Of a DNA stretch of 64,000 bases, positions 26,956-34,660 are shown in pieces. The stretch is from the NCBI GenBank assembly GCA_947488155.1, contig CANKYK010000002.1:936001-1000000 (forward strand), in the 5' to 3' direction. How positions within the stretch are numbered: position 1 is the first letter of the stretch; every line of letters starts with the position of its first letter. A model generated the notes under the pieces. That model was given only the letters and a program-made list of their open reading frames with translations, ran no database searches and was not told the DNA's origin. The translations under genes were made by a program, and so were the position numbers. This DNA comes from an uncultured Erythrobacter sp. Its GTDB lineage: Bacteria > Pseudomonadota > Alphaproteobacteria > Sphingomonadales > Sphingomonadaceae.

Positions 26956-27576
26956 TCAAGTAAGATACTCTTCGACGGCCTGTATTACCGCAGCGATGGC
27001 TTCCTCTTTGCCCAGTGTCGTCGTGTCGATCACCATTGCATCGGGCGCAGCCTTTAGCGGGGCGTCCTTGCGGCCAATATCGCGGTTGTCTCGGGCGATG
27101 ATGTCTTGCTCAATCTCTGCGAGCGGAATGTCGATTTCGCGCCCTGTCATCTCAAGCCACCGGCGGCGCGCGCGCTCGGTCGCGCTGGCGGTGATATAGA
27201 GCTTAATCGGGGCGTCCGGCGCAATCACGGTGCCGATGTCTCGGCCATCCAGCACCGCGCCACCCGCCTGCGTCGCAAAGGCGCGCTGGCGCGCGAACAG
27301 CGCCTCGCGGACCTGCGGATGGATTGAGACGCGGCTTGCAAGCCCGCCGCTTTCCTCGCTGCGCAATTGCTTATCGGCCAGCAGGGTATCGGGAAATTCG
27401 CAGGCGGCCAAAGCGTCTGCGGGGTCATCAGGATTACCCTGATTGATCGCAACTTGCCGGCCAACGGCGCGGTAAAGCAGGCCCGTGTCGAGATGCGGCA
27501 GGCCGAAATGCGCCGCCAGTGCTATGGCGATGGTGCCTTTGCCAGAGGCAGTGGGGCCATCAACAGCGATGATCAT
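26956..27576 (-). CDS. cmk: Cytidylate kinase
   Basis: This 206-residue P-loop kinase (GPTASGKGT, residues 7-15) phosphorylates CMP and dCMP using ATP. The CMP-binding region DGRDIGTVIAPDA and the lid segment TASATERARRRWLE are in the expected order. The start overlaps the stop of the small membrane gene upstream by four bases, placing aroA, the membrane gene and cmk in one coupled leftward unit that leads to rpsA. Confidence 0.95.
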   Translation of the reverse strand: MIIAVDGPTASGKGTIAIALAAHFGLPHLDTGLLYRAVGRQVAINQGNPDDPADALAACEFPDTLLADKQLRSEESGGLASRVSIHPQVREALFARQRAFATQAGGAVLDGRDIGTVIAPDAPIKLYITASATERARRRWLEMTGREIDIPLAEIEQDIIARDNRDIGRKDAPLKAAPDAMVIDTTTLGKEEAIAAVIQAVEEYLT

Positions 27577-27836
27577 GATGCGGACTTACTCTTCATCCTC
27601 AGCGCCTTCACCAGTCCAAATATCGCGATCGCCGCCCAGAAGCCCTCCAGCACTAGGCTCGGCCAATTGGTGTGGACGAGCAGGCTGATCGTCAGCAGCG
27701 CTGCGCCAGTCAGGTTCGTACCGTGAAGGACGAACGGGTTCGGCTTATCCTTGACCGTCAGATAGGCATAGGCTGCGATGATGCAGGCCGTGCCGACAAA
27801 GCCGATGATCGAAAAGATATCGATAGGGATGTTCAA
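27573..27836 (-). CDS. Small CBU_0592-type membrane protein
   Basis: The 87-residue protein has about three hydrophobic spans (about residues 8-27, 40-56 and 60-78) and a basic C-terminus. The pattern IDIFSIIGFVGTACIIAAYAYLTV resembles the CBU_0592 family of small membrane proteins, which has no known function. It overlaps aroA upstream and cmk downstream by four bases each, so it is translated with both. The same gene is common between aroA and cmk in sphingomonads, as far as I recall. Confidence 0.75.
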   Translation of the reverse strand: MNIPIDIFSIIGFVGTACIIAAYAYLTVKDKPNPFVLHGTNLTGAALLTISLLVHTNWPSLVLEGFWAAIAIFGLVKALRMKSKSAS

Positions 27837-29167
27837 CGTGCGGCCCCTGTCAGCAAGTCCATAAAGCTGGGGAAACTGGTGCCGATGGGTGAGGTGTCGT
27901 CCACAGTCACGCCGCCCGCGCTGGCGAGGCCCGCGACCGCCATACTCATTGCGATACGATGATCGAGATGCGTGGTGACCGTTTGCCCCTCAGGTGTGCC
28001 GGGGAGTGGCTCTCCGCCGCTGCCATGGATCGCTAGGCCATCCTCTTTTTCTTCGATGCTTACTCCGGCCAATGTGAGCGCTGCGGCCATTGCTGAGAGC
28101 CGGTCGCTTTCTTTCACACGCAATTCTTCCAGACCGCTGGTGCGCGTCGTGCCCTTTGCCAGCGATGCGGCGACAAACAGGACGGGAAACTCGTCGATCA
28201 TGCTCGGTGCGATTGCCGGATCAACATCAATTCCGCTCAATTGAGAATGGCGCACACGCAGATCGGCAACAGGCTCTCCGCCAACTTCGCGCGGGTTCAC
28301 CTCTTCGATGGAGCCGCCCATTTCACGTAGCACTTGCACCAGGCCGGCACGGGTGGGGTTGAGGCCGACATTCTCGATCAGCAGATCGCTGCCCGGAACG
28401 ATCAGAGCCGCAACCATGAAGAACGCGGCGGAAGAGGGGTCTCCTGGCACGGTAACGTGCTGCGGTTTCAAATCAGCTTCGCCGTGAATGCGAATGACGC
28501 GCGTGCCATCGGCCTGCTCCTCCACGTCCAGCTTCGCGCCAAAGCCTTTCAGCATGCGCTCGGTGTGGTCGCGGGTGGGCACTGGCTCGATCACAGTGGT
28601 GATGCCCGGTGTGTTGAGACCCGCGAGCAGAACCGCGCTTTTTACTTGGGCGCTGGCCACCGGCAGGGCGTATTCAATCGGCACAGCGGGTAGGGCGCCC
28701 CGCATCATCAGCGGCAGAGTGCCGCCTTTGGAGCTTTCGAAGCTCGCGCCCATCAAGCTCAGCGGATCAATCACGCGGCCCATGGGCCGGCCCGACAGGC
28801 TGGCGTCGCCAGTAAATGTCGCTTTGATCCCGTGGCTGGCGACGATTCCCATCAGCAGGCGGGTCGAAGTGCCTGAATTGCCCATATCGAGCGCTTCGCT
28901 AGGTTCCAGCAATCCGCCAACGCCAACGCCGTTAATTTGCCAAGTGACATTACCAGCACCGTCGTCATCGCGGGTAATCTGCGCGCCCATCGCCCGCATC
29001 GCAGCGGCCGTGGCCATCACATCCTCACCCTCCAGCAGGCCGGTTGCGGTGCTTGTTCCCACGGCAAGAGCGGAAAACATCAAGGCACGGTGGCTGATCG
29101 ACTTGTCACCGGGCACGCGCAGATTTCCGCGCAAAGGACCAAGAGGGGCAAAGGTGTGAGCAGGCAA
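27833..29167 (-). CDS. aroA: 3-phosphoshikimate 1-carboxyvinyltransferase (EPSP synthase)
   Basis: This 444-residue enzyme adds phosphoenolpyruvate to shikimate 3-phosphate in aromatic amino acid synthesis. Signature motifs are GDKSISHRALM near the N-terminus, MGNSGTSTRLLMG, SLSGRPMGRVIDPL, DEFPVLFVAA and RVKESDRLSAM. The PEP-site motif reads NSGTSTR, close to the alanine-free NSGT sequence of class II enzymes, so its glyphosate response cannot be judged from inspection alone. It is divergent from the FYDLN gene across 188 bases. It starts the coupled aroA-membrane protein-cmk run. Confidence 0.96.
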   Translation of the reverse strand: MPAHTFAPLGPLRGNLRVPGDKSISHRALMFSALAVGTSTATGLLEGEDVMATAAAMRAMGAQITRDDDGAGNVTWQINGVGVGGLLEPSEALDMGNSGTSTRLLMGIVASHGIKATFTGDASLSGRPMGRVIDPLSLMGASFESSKGGTLPLMMRGALPAVPIEYALPVASAQVKSAVLLAGLNTPGITTVIEPVPTRDHTERMLKGFGAKLDVEEQADGTRVIRIHGEADLKPQHVTVPGDPSSAAFFMVAALIVPGSDLLIENVGLNPTRAGLVQVLREMGGSIEEVNPREVGGEPVADLRVRHSQLSGIDVDPAIAPSMIDEFPVLFVAASLAKGTTRTSGLEELRVKESDRLSAMAAALTLAGVSIEEKEDGLAIHGSGGEPLPGTPEGQTVTTHLDHRIAMSMAVAGLASAGGVTVDDTSPIGTSFPSFMDLLTGAAR

Positions 29168-29355
29168 GATGCGGCTTTCTGAAAAATATAGGCGATGAAA
29201 TCAGCGCGGCGTCTTTGACAGTCACCCACGCATCTGGCAAGGCGCGCCGACTTTGGAGCGGGGCTCTTGAACTACATCTCAATCGGCCCCACAAACCACA
29301 CTATATTTTTGCCCGCGCCAATCGCGGCCCGCGGCGTTAACTCGAGGATTAATTG

Positions 29356-29697
29356 ATGGCGAAGCCAGAATGGGGCACCAAGCGTTCTTGTCCCAAATGC
29401 GGAGAGCGCTTTTACGATCTCGGCAATGATGAGCCGGTCACTTGCATTGAATGCGGTGAGACTTGGAACCCTGAGCCCGTGCTTAAGACCAAGCAGCCAA
29501 TTCCATTTGAAGCGGATGACAAGAAGAAGGATGGCGAAGCCGATACCGATCTGGGCGGTGACGATGATGATGAGCTGAAAGACATCGAGAACATCGATGA
29601 CGGCGAAGATTCACCGGACAATGACGTTGATCTGGGCGGCGATGATGACCTTGGCGTGTCCAAGGGCAAAGGCGACGAGGAAGATCACGAGAATTAA
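29356..29697 (+). CDS. FYDLN-acid zinc protein (TIGR02300 type)
   Basis: The start at 29356 was chosen over an adjacent TTG. The protein has 113 residues. An N-terminal four-cysteine zinc ribbon (C12, C15, C30, C33) encloses the name-giving FYDLG/FYDLN motif, and the C-terminal 70 residues are almost all acidic, with two copies of DLGGDDD. This is the alphaproteobacterial FYDLN_acid family, found in most members of the class and of unknown function. A zinc-binding protein with an acidic tail suggests contact with basic partners such as RNA polymerase or ribosomal proteins, but that is only a guess. Confidence 0.85.
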   Translation: MAKPEWGTKRSCPKCGERFYDLGNDEPVTCIECGETWNPEPVLKTKQPIPFEADDKKKDGEADTDLGGDDDDELKDIENIDDGEDSPDNDVDLGGDDDLGVSKGKGDEEDHEN

Positions 29698-29714
29698 GGC
29701 TTGCCTTTCGAGGG

Positions 29715-29735
29715 GGTAGCCCATAATGGGCTGCC
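29715..29735 (+). terminator. Stem-loop after the FYDLN gene
   Basis: A nine-pair stem (GGTAGCCCA with TGGGCTGCC, one G-T pair) with loop TAA lies 18 bases after the stop codon. The following bases (TCCTTGCG) are not a strong T-run, so termination may be weak or factor-assisted. Confidence 0.5.
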
Positions 29736-29791
29736 TCCTTGCGAAAGCGAGGCACTGGTCTTATTTCAATAGGCCAGACACATCGATGATA

Positions 29792-29867
29792 GGGGCCTTA
29801 GCTCAGCTGGGAGAGCGCAACACTGGCAGTGTTGAGGTCAGCGGTTCGATCCCGCTAGGCTCCACCA
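29792..29867 (+). tRNA. tRNA-Ala (GGC anticodon)
   Basis: The 76-base cloverleaf is complete: acceptor GGGGCCT paired with AGGCTCC, D-arm GCTCAGCTGGGAGAGC, anticodon stem CAACA/TGTTG with loop CTGGCAG (anticodon GGC), T-arm AGCGG-TTCGATC-CCGCT, and an encoded CCA end. GGC reads the alanine codons GCC and GCU. It stands alone between the FYDLN gene and ffh and not in an rRNA operon. No integrase or repeated 3' end was found beside it. Confidence 0.97.
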
Positions 29868-30128
29868 TCGAACCGGATATGTTGGTATCCGGCCATTACC
29901 GGGCTGCAAAGAGCAGCTCCCATGCGCTTCCGGTGCTCACGATCTTTATGATCGCTGCGCCCCGGTTCTCGGGAGCCACCTTTTCGCTGAGGTACTGACC
30001 GAATATCAACACACCCGGATACATGGGTAAAATTGGGGCATATCCCCGCGCTGGCCAACGAGGTTTCGTTCGCCGGCGTTTTTTGCGTTTAGTTCTCGCC
30101 GTGCGCGGCAAGTGAGGAGTTGAAGACG
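29868..30128. other. Gap between tRNA-Ala and the ffh leader region
   Basis: A seven-pair hairpin (CCGGATA/TATCCGG, 29873-29892) directly follows the tRNA and may end its transcript, although no T-run follows. A small CGATC/GATCG stem lies near 29940-29954. A leftward 71-codon frame across 29896-30111 is basic at its N-terminus but matches nothing known. No phage or transposase remnant is seen. The last part (30114-30119, GAGGAG) is the ribosome-binding site of the small upstream frame. Confidence 0.4.
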
Positions 30129-30269
30129 ATGTTTGACAATTTGTCCGACCGCCTTGGCGGGGTCTTCGATCGGCTCAGCGGAGCGTTTCCAGCAAAAGTG
30201 GGGACCGGTTTTGCGGTTCGGAAACGCGACCAGATAGAACGCAAGCAAGGAGCATGCGGCAATGTTTGA
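30129..30269 (+). CDS. Leader peptide from duplicated ffh start, interrupted by a palindrome
   Basis: This 46-codon frame begins with MFDNLSDRLGGVFDRLSG, which matches codons 1-18 of ffh (30262) at 16 of 18 residues. At DNA level 46 of 54 bases match, and five of the eight changes are synonymous. After codon 18 the frame enters a 45-base palindromic element and then unrelated sequence. Its TGA (30267-30269) lies just inside ffh, so its ribosomes would stop three bases past the ffh ATG. It has its own GAGGAG site at a good distance. It is either a broken duplicate or a translated leader coupled to ffh; the sequence alone cannot decide. Confidence 0.6.
   Translation: MFDNLSDRLGGVFDRLSGAFPAKVGTGFAVRKRDQIERKQGACGNV
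30183..30227. repeat. GCGTTTCC...GGAAACGC palindromic element
   Basis: A 45-base imperfect palindrome with an eight-pair outer stem (GCGTTTCC/GGAAACGC) and a six-pair inner stem (GCAAAA/TTTTGC). It begins directly after the eighteenth codon of the duplicated ffh start and looks like a REP-type element. Similar sequences occur as dispersed repeats in alphaproteobacteria, from general recollection; a genome-wide count would settle it. Confidence 0.7.
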
Positions 30270-31758
30270 CAATTTGTCCGCCCGCCTTGGTGGGGTTTTT
30301 GATCGGCTTAAGGGTCGCGGCGCGCTCAAAGAACAAGACGTGCGCGATGCAATGCGCGAGGTCCGCGTGGCTTTGCTCGAAGCCGACGTGGCATTGCCCG
30401 TGGCGCGGCGGTTTATCGATGCAGTGACGGAAAAGGCCGTTGGCCAAGACGTTCTGAAATCGGTCACCCCTGGCCAGCAAGCCGTCAAGATCGTCCATGA
30501 AGAGCTGGTCGACATGCTTGGCGGGCCAGAGACCGAAGGCCTGATCCTGGAGGCGAAGCCGCCAGTTGTAATCATGATGGTCGGTCTTCAGGGCTCTGGT
30601 AAGACGACGACCACTGCGAAACTCGCAAAGCTCATCAAGGAAAAGCACGGCAAGAAGGCCATGATGGCCTCGCTCGACGTCAATCGTCCGGCTGCTCAGG
30701 AGCAGCTGGCGGTGCTGGGTGAGCAGGTTGAAACTGCAACCCTGCCTATCGTCGCTGGTCAGCAGCCGGTTGATATCGCCCGCCGCGCAATGGAGGCCGC
30801 GCGCCTTCAGAACTTTGACGTGCTGCTGCTCGATACCGCGGGCCGCCTACATGTCGATGAAGCTCTGATGGCTGAAATGAAGGCTGTTTCCAGCGTTTCT
30901 GAGCCAACCGAAGTGCTGCTCGTGGTTGACAGCTTGACCGGGCAGGACGCTGTAAACGTTGCACAAAGCTTTAGCGGTGAAGTGCCGCTGACCGGCGTAG
31001 TGCTCACCCGGATGGACGGCGATGCACGCGGCGGCGCGGCACTTTCGATGCGCGCGGTGACGGGCAAGCCGATCAAGTTTGCTGGTACGGGCGAGAAGCT
31101 CGACGCGATTGAGGCCTTCCGCGCAGGTAGCGTGGCTGACCGCATTCTGGGCATGGGCGATGTCGTCAGCCTGGTGGAAAAAGCCGCTGCGACGATCAAG
31201 GAAGAAGACGCTGAGCTGCTCGCCAAGCGTATGTCAAAGGGGCAATTCGACCTCAATGATCTACGTATGCAATTGCAGCAAATGCAAAGCATGGGCGGCC
31301 TCGGCATGCTGGCGGGTATGATGCCCGGCATGAAAAAGGCGAAGGCGGCGATGGCTGCCGCCGATATGGACGACAAAGTGCTGCTCCATATGGATGCGAT
31401 CATTGGCTCTATGACGGCCAAGGAACGCGCCAATCCCGCGTTGATGAATGCCAAGCGTAAGCGCCGCGTTGCTGCGGGCAGCGGCACCGAAGTTCCGCAG
31501 GTCAACAAGGTGTTGAAAATGCACCAGGAAATGGGCCGTGCGATGAAACAGATTAAGAAAATGGGTGGTCTGAAAGGCCTCGCATCCATGTTTGGCGGAG
31601 GCGGTGGAATGGGCGGCCTACCCGGCATGGGCGGTGGTGCTCCCGGTGGCCCTGGTGGTTTGCCAGGGCTGGGCGGTCCGGGCGGCGGATCCGGCGCTCC
31701 GGGTGTTGATCCGAACACGCTGCCCCCTGAACTACGCGACATGTTGAATAAGAAGTAA
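30262..31758 (+). CDS. ffh: Signal recognition particle protein Ffh
   Basis: This 498-residue SRP GTPase binds signal sequences of nascent membrane proteins and docks with FtsY. The N domain is followed by the G domain, with G1 GLQGSGKTT (108-116), DTAGRLH and TRMDGDARGG. The Met-rich M domain (about 295-435), including GMLAGMMPGMKKAK, binds SRP RNA and the signal peptide. The end is an unusual Gly/Pro-rich tail from about residue 448 to 485 before the final LPPELRDMLNKK. An AAGGAG site lies nine bases before the ATG. rpsP follows after 43 bases, as in many bacteria. The 5' end is partly duplicated upstream. Confidence 0.97.
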   Translation: MFDNLSARLGGVFDRLKGRGALKEQDVRDAMREVRVALLEADVALPVARRFIDAVTEKAVGQDVLKSVTPGQQAVKIVHEELVDMLGGPETEGLILEAKPPVVIMMVGLQGSGKTTTTAKLAKLIKEKHGKKAMMASLDVNRPAAQEQLAVLGEQVETATLPIVAGQQPVDIARRAMEAARLQNFDVLLLDTAGRLHVDEALMAEMKAVSSVSEPTEVLLVVDSLTGQDAVNVAQSFSGEVPLTGVVLTRMDGDARGGAALSMRAVTGKPIKFAGTGEKLDAIEAFRAGSVADRILGMGDVVSLVEKAAATIKEEDAELLAKRMSKGQFDLNDLRMQLQQMQSMGGLGMLAGMMPGMKKAKAAMAAADMDDKVLLHMDAIIGSMTAKERANPALMNAKRKRRVAAGSGTEVPQVNKVLKMHQEMGRAMKQIKKMGGLKGLASMFGGGGGMGGLPGMGGGAPGGPGGLPGLGGPGGGSGAPGVDPNTLPPELRDMLNKK

Positions 31759-31801
31759 TTTTAAACGATTTCAATAATTTGAGACTGGAAAGGTATCTAT
31801 A

Positions 31802-32377
31802 ATGGCAATTGCACTGAGGCTCTCGCGCGGTGGCGCAAAGAAGCGTCCTTATTACCGGATCGTTGCGGCAGACAGCCGCGCACCACGCGATGGTAAGTAT
31901 CTGGAGCAAATCGGCGTTTACAACCCGCTGCTCGCCAAGGACGACGAAGGCCGCGTAAAGCTTAACGAAGACCGTGCGAAATATTGGCTCGGCGTTGGCG
32001 CACAACCATCCGACCGGGTTGCGCGTTTCCTCGATGCTGCTGGCATCCGTGAGCGTGAAGCTCGCAACAACCCGAACAAAGCGAAGCCGGGCGAAAAAGC
32101 GACCGAGCGCGCTGAAGAGAAGGCTGAAAAGGCTGCTGCCGCTAAGGAGGCGGAAGAAGAGGCGAAGAACGCCGCTGCAGAAGAGGCAAAGGCTGCTGCA
32201 GAAGCACCAGCAGAAGAGCCTGCTGCGGAAGAAGCGCCTGCTGAAGAAGCTGCTCCAGAAGCTTCTGCTGAGGAAGCGCCAACCGAGGAAACTGCAGCCG
32301 AGGAAGCACCAGCTGAAGAGCCTGTTGCTGATGAAACACCAGCGGAAGACGCTGGCGAAGAGAAGTCTGAAGGCTAA
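31802..32377 (+). CDS. rpsP: 30S ribosomal protein S16 with long Ala/Glu tail
   Basis: The first 85 or so residues are a normal S16 ([18 protein letters not shown], then [13 protein letters not shown]). The remaining 100 residues are a low-complexity Ala/Glu/Pro tail with repeats of EEAPAEE, making the protein 191 residues against about 80-90 in E. coli. Extended S16 tails occur in other sphingomonads, but this one is at the long end from memory. S16 is an early assembly protein of the 30S subunit; the acidic tail would lie on the surface. The rimM gene follows after a palindromic repeat. Confidence 0.95.
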   Translation: MAIALRLSRGGAKKRPYYRIVAADSRAPRDGKYLEQIGVYNPLLAKDDEGRVKLNEDRAKYWLGVGAQPSDRVARFLDAAGIREREARNNPNKAKPGEKATERAEEKAEKAAAAKEAEEEAKNAAAEEAKAAAEAPAEEPAAEEAPAEEAAPEASAEEAPTEETAAEEAPAEEPVADETPAEDAGEEKSEG

Positions 32378-32394
32378 AGTGACGCGTTGTTTCC

Positions 32395-32465
32395 CCGTTC
32401 GTCCTGAGTATGTCGAAGGGCGAATGGGGGAGCAGCTCGTACTTCGACAAGCTCAGCACGAGCGG
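32395..32465. repeat. Inverted CCTTCGAC-type repeat pair between rpsP and rimM
   Basis: Arms CCGTTCGTCCTGAGTATGTC (32395) with trailing GAAGGG, and CTTCGACAAGCTCAGCACGA (from 32442) with trailing GCGG, face each other across about 20 bases. It belongs to the same family as the copies at 1758, 34661 and 35019. It sits 17 bases after rpsP and ends eight bases before the rimM start, so it occupies the ribosome-binding region of rimM and could influence its translation. Confidence 0.85.
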
Positions 32466-32473
32466 TTGCGAGC

Positions 32474-32992
32474 ATGACAAGTCAACAACAGATCGAGCTG
32501 GCCGCCATCACTGGCGCGCATGGCGTGGCGGGCGAAGTCCGGCTGAAACTGTTTGGCGAGGGCGTGGAAGCACTCTCGCAGCACAAGAGTTTCACTGCCG
32601 GTAAAGACGGGCGTGTCCTGACGCTCAAGAAAATCCGCTCCGACAATAAGGGCGGGGCGGTCGCCCGGTTTGCCGAAGTCGCGGGGCGCAATGATGCGGA
32701 GAAATTGCGCGGGACTGTGCTGATGGTGCCGCGAGAGGCCTTGCCAGGCCTTGCCGAGGGCGAATTTTACCACGCCGACCTTCTTGGCCTGGAAGCCTTC
32801 ACCGACGCGGGAAACCGCGTGGGCACTGTCGTGGCGGTCGAGAATTTCGGCGCAACCGATGTTATCGAGATCGTGCGCGAACCGCCGCCTGAGAAAGGCA
32901 CCAAGACCTTTATGGTGCCGCTGATCGATGCGGCAGTGATCGAATGGGATACAAGCAGGCTTGTGATCGCGGCCGATTTCGCTGAAGGCTGA
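32474..32992 (+). CDS. rimM: Ribosome maturation factor RimM
   Basis: RimM is 172 residues long. The N-terminal domain (AAITGAHGVAGEVRLKLFGEG) is followed by the PRC-barrel domain (GEFYHADLLGLEAF, then GTVVAVENFGATDVIEI) and the end VPLIDAAVIEWDTSRLVI. It helps assemble the 30S head, binding S19 and acting with S16, whose gene lies just upstream. No good Shine-Dalgarno sequence precedes the ATG because the palindromic repeat lies there. Instead of trmD, a membrane protein and a nitrilase gene follow. Confidence 0.95.
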   Translation: MTSQQQIELAAITGAHGVAGEVRLKLFGEGVEALSQHKSFTAGKDGRVLTLKKIRSDNKGGAVARFAEVAGRNDAEKLRGTVLMVPREALPGLAEGEFYHADLLGLEAFTDAGNRVGTVVAVENFGATDVIEIVREPPPEKGTKTFMVPLIDAAVIEWDTSRLVIAADFAEG

Positions 32993-32997
32993 TCAGC

Positions 32998-33327
32998 ATG
33001 ATAATCGAAATTGCAGTCACGATTTTTGCCTTGATCGTCTTTGTAACAATGTCGACGCTGGGTTCGGTTTTGCTTGTGCGCTTCTTTATGACCAAAGCTG
33101 ACACTGCTGCCCGGACGTTTGCGGCAGCATTCTTTGGACCGGGAATTCTTCTGTTCCCCGTGATTGGCTTGGCGCTTGTCGGTGACGGTGATGACGTGTT
33201 TGCTGGAGTTATCGGGCTTGCAATCCTGCTCCTCTTGTTTTTCGCGGTTATAGGCTATCCCACAGCCCACTTCGCTACGCGCAAGCTCGATCGTCTTACT
33301 AAATTTAATCCGGAAACCTTTGAATGA
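32998..33327 (+). CDS. Hypothetical membrane protein upstream of the nitrilase
   Basis: The 109-residue protein has about three hydrophobic segments (about 3-27, 39-60 and 68-88) and a short hydrophilic tail. No family is recognised. It starts five bases after rimM and overlaps the nitrilase start by four bases, so it is translated with both. It is part of the extra block between rimM and trmD. Confidence 0.65.
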   Translation: MIIEIAVTIFALIVFVTMSTLGSVLLVRFFMTKADTAARTFAAAFFGPGILLFPVIGLALVGDGDDVFAGVIGLAILLLLFFAVIGYPTAHFATRKLDRLTKFNPETFE

Positions 33328-34289
33328 CCAAACTCTCCGTCGCTATTTGCCAAGCTGCACCGATCCCCTTCGCGATTGGAGCGGGCATCACAAAGGCCGC
33401 CGAACTCGCTGAAAAGGCGATCAAAGACGGCGCAAAGCTGGTCGCCTTTGGTGAGACATTCTTAGGCGGTTATCCGCTGTGGCTGGACGAGTCCCCCGGC
33501 GCGGCTTTGTGGGACCATCCGGGCACACGTGCATGCCACGCGATCATGCTGGAAAATGCGATTGTTGCGAATGATGAGCGCCTGCTGCCGCTGCAAGAGC
33601 TGTGCGACACGCATGACGCCTGCATCTCTATCGGCGCGCATGAGCGAATGCGCTCCAGCCTCTACAACAATCAGTTGATGCTTCGCCCTGGTCAGGCTCC
33701 GCTGGACCACCGTAAGCTGGTGCCAACGCATGGCGAACGCCTGATCTGGATGCGCGGCGATGGCTCCACCCTGGGCGTGCATCAGGCCGAATGGGGCAAG
33801 GTCGGCAATTTGATCTGCTGGGAGCATTGGATACCGCTGGCACGCGCGGCGATGCACAATCTCAGCGAAGCGGTGCATGTTGCCGCATGGCCGACCGTGC
33901 GCGAGGAATATGCGCTCAATTCACGCCACTACGCGTTTGAGGGCCGCTGCTTCGTGCTCGCCGCAGGGCTGGTGCAGCAAAAAGCCGACCTGTTTGAAGG
34001 TTTGGAGCTAGCGGAAACGGGCAATGCTGATGTGGGCGCGGCCCGCGAGCTGCTCGAAGCGATTGGTAGCGACGTGCTGAATCGCGGTGGCAGCTTTATC
34101 GCCGCCCCCGATGCGCGCGTGCTGGCACAAGCGGGCGAGGCCGAAGAGACGCTCCACGCGGAGCTTAACCTGTCAGAGATCGGCGCGAATTTGACGAGCC
34201 TCGACACCGATGGCCATTACTCACGTCCAGACGTGTTTGAGTTGAGCGTTGATACCAAAGCGAAGGACGGGGTGAATTGGAACTCGTAG
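33324..34289 (+). CDS. Nitrilase-superfamily carbon-nitrogen hydrolase
   Basis: This 321-residue member of the nitrilase superfamily has an intact Glu-Lys-Cys triad: E44 (FGETFLGGYP), K131 (DHRKLVPTHGERLIW) and C165 (GNLICWEHW). The CWEHW motif and overall length fit the true nitrilase/cyanide hydratase branch better than the amidase or Nit1 branches. It would hydrolyse a nitrile to a carboxylic acid and ammonia; the natural substrate is unknown. It lies inside an otherwise conserved translation operon (rpsP-rimM-trmD-rplS) and overlaps small membrane genes on both sides. Confidence 0.88.
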   Translation: MTKLSVAICQAAPIPFAIGAGITKAAELAEKAIKDGAKLVAFGETFLGGYPLWLDESPGAALWDHPGTRACHAIMLENAIVANDERLLPLQELCDTHDACISIGAHERMRSSLYNNQLMLRPGQAPLDHRKLVPTHGERLIWMRGDGSTLGVHQAEWGKVGNLICWEHWIPLARAAMHNLSEAVHVAAWPTVREEYALNSRHYAFEGRCFVLAAGLVQQKADLFEGLELAETGNADVGAARELLEAIGSDVLNRGGSFIAAPDARVLAQAGEAEETLHAELNLSEIGANLTSLDTDGHYSRPDVFELSVDTKAKDGVNWNS

Positions 34290-34633
34290 TCGTCGTACTA
34301 TGCTTTGCTGCGCTGTCGTTATTGATCAATTTGATCACACGGCGTTTCGTACCGGTAGTAGACCGAGGCCTTTATTGGTCGATAAACTTGGCGCTCGTGC
34401 CTTTCTTGTCAGCGGCATACGGCGCTTGGCAGCTCCTAACTCCGAATATCGTCGGCACAGAATGTCCCGATCCTGATGGCAGCCGATTTGCCTTCGATTG
34501 CGGGATTGTCGATGACAGGCTCGGAGCCATTTTCGGAGCATATGTCTCTATTCTGATGGTGCCACTGGCATTTGTTATTGTGGCAATTCCGATCACCTTC
34601 ATCATGGAACGGCGACGCGGGAGCCACAAGTGA
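34277..34633 (+). CDS. Hypothetical membrane protein downstream of the nitrilase
   Basis: The 118-residue protein has about three hydrophobic spans (about 2-20, 33-53 and 87-110). A loop (VGTECPDPDGSRFAFDCG) carries two cysteines that could form a disulfide outside the cytoplasm. The only available start is TTG, overlapping the nitrilase end by 13 bases, so expression depends on coupled translation. No family is recognised. The next gene, trmD, begins after an inverted repeat. Confidence 0.6.
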   Translation: MELVVVVLCFAALSLLINLITRRFVPVVDRGLYWSINLALVPFLSAAYGAWQLLTPNIVGTECPDPDGSRFAFDCGIVDDRLGAIFGAYVSILMVPLAFVIVAIPITFIMERRRGSHK

Positions 34634-34660
34634 CCTTCGCCTTAAACCCAATCCCGCGCA

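Noticed and set aside
29337..29352. TTAA-N8-TTAA ahead of the FYDLN gene, resembling a CtrA site
   Set aside because: The CtrA spacing is seven bases, and the second half overlaps the ribosome-binding region and start.
29792..29867. tRNA-Ala as an attachment site for an integrated element
   Set aside because: No integrase gene or direct repeat of the tRNA 3' end was seen on either side.
29896..30111. A 71-codon leftward frame with a basic start in the gap before ffh
   Set aside because: No ribosome-binding site, family or neighbouring operon supports it. Kept only as a remark in the gap description.
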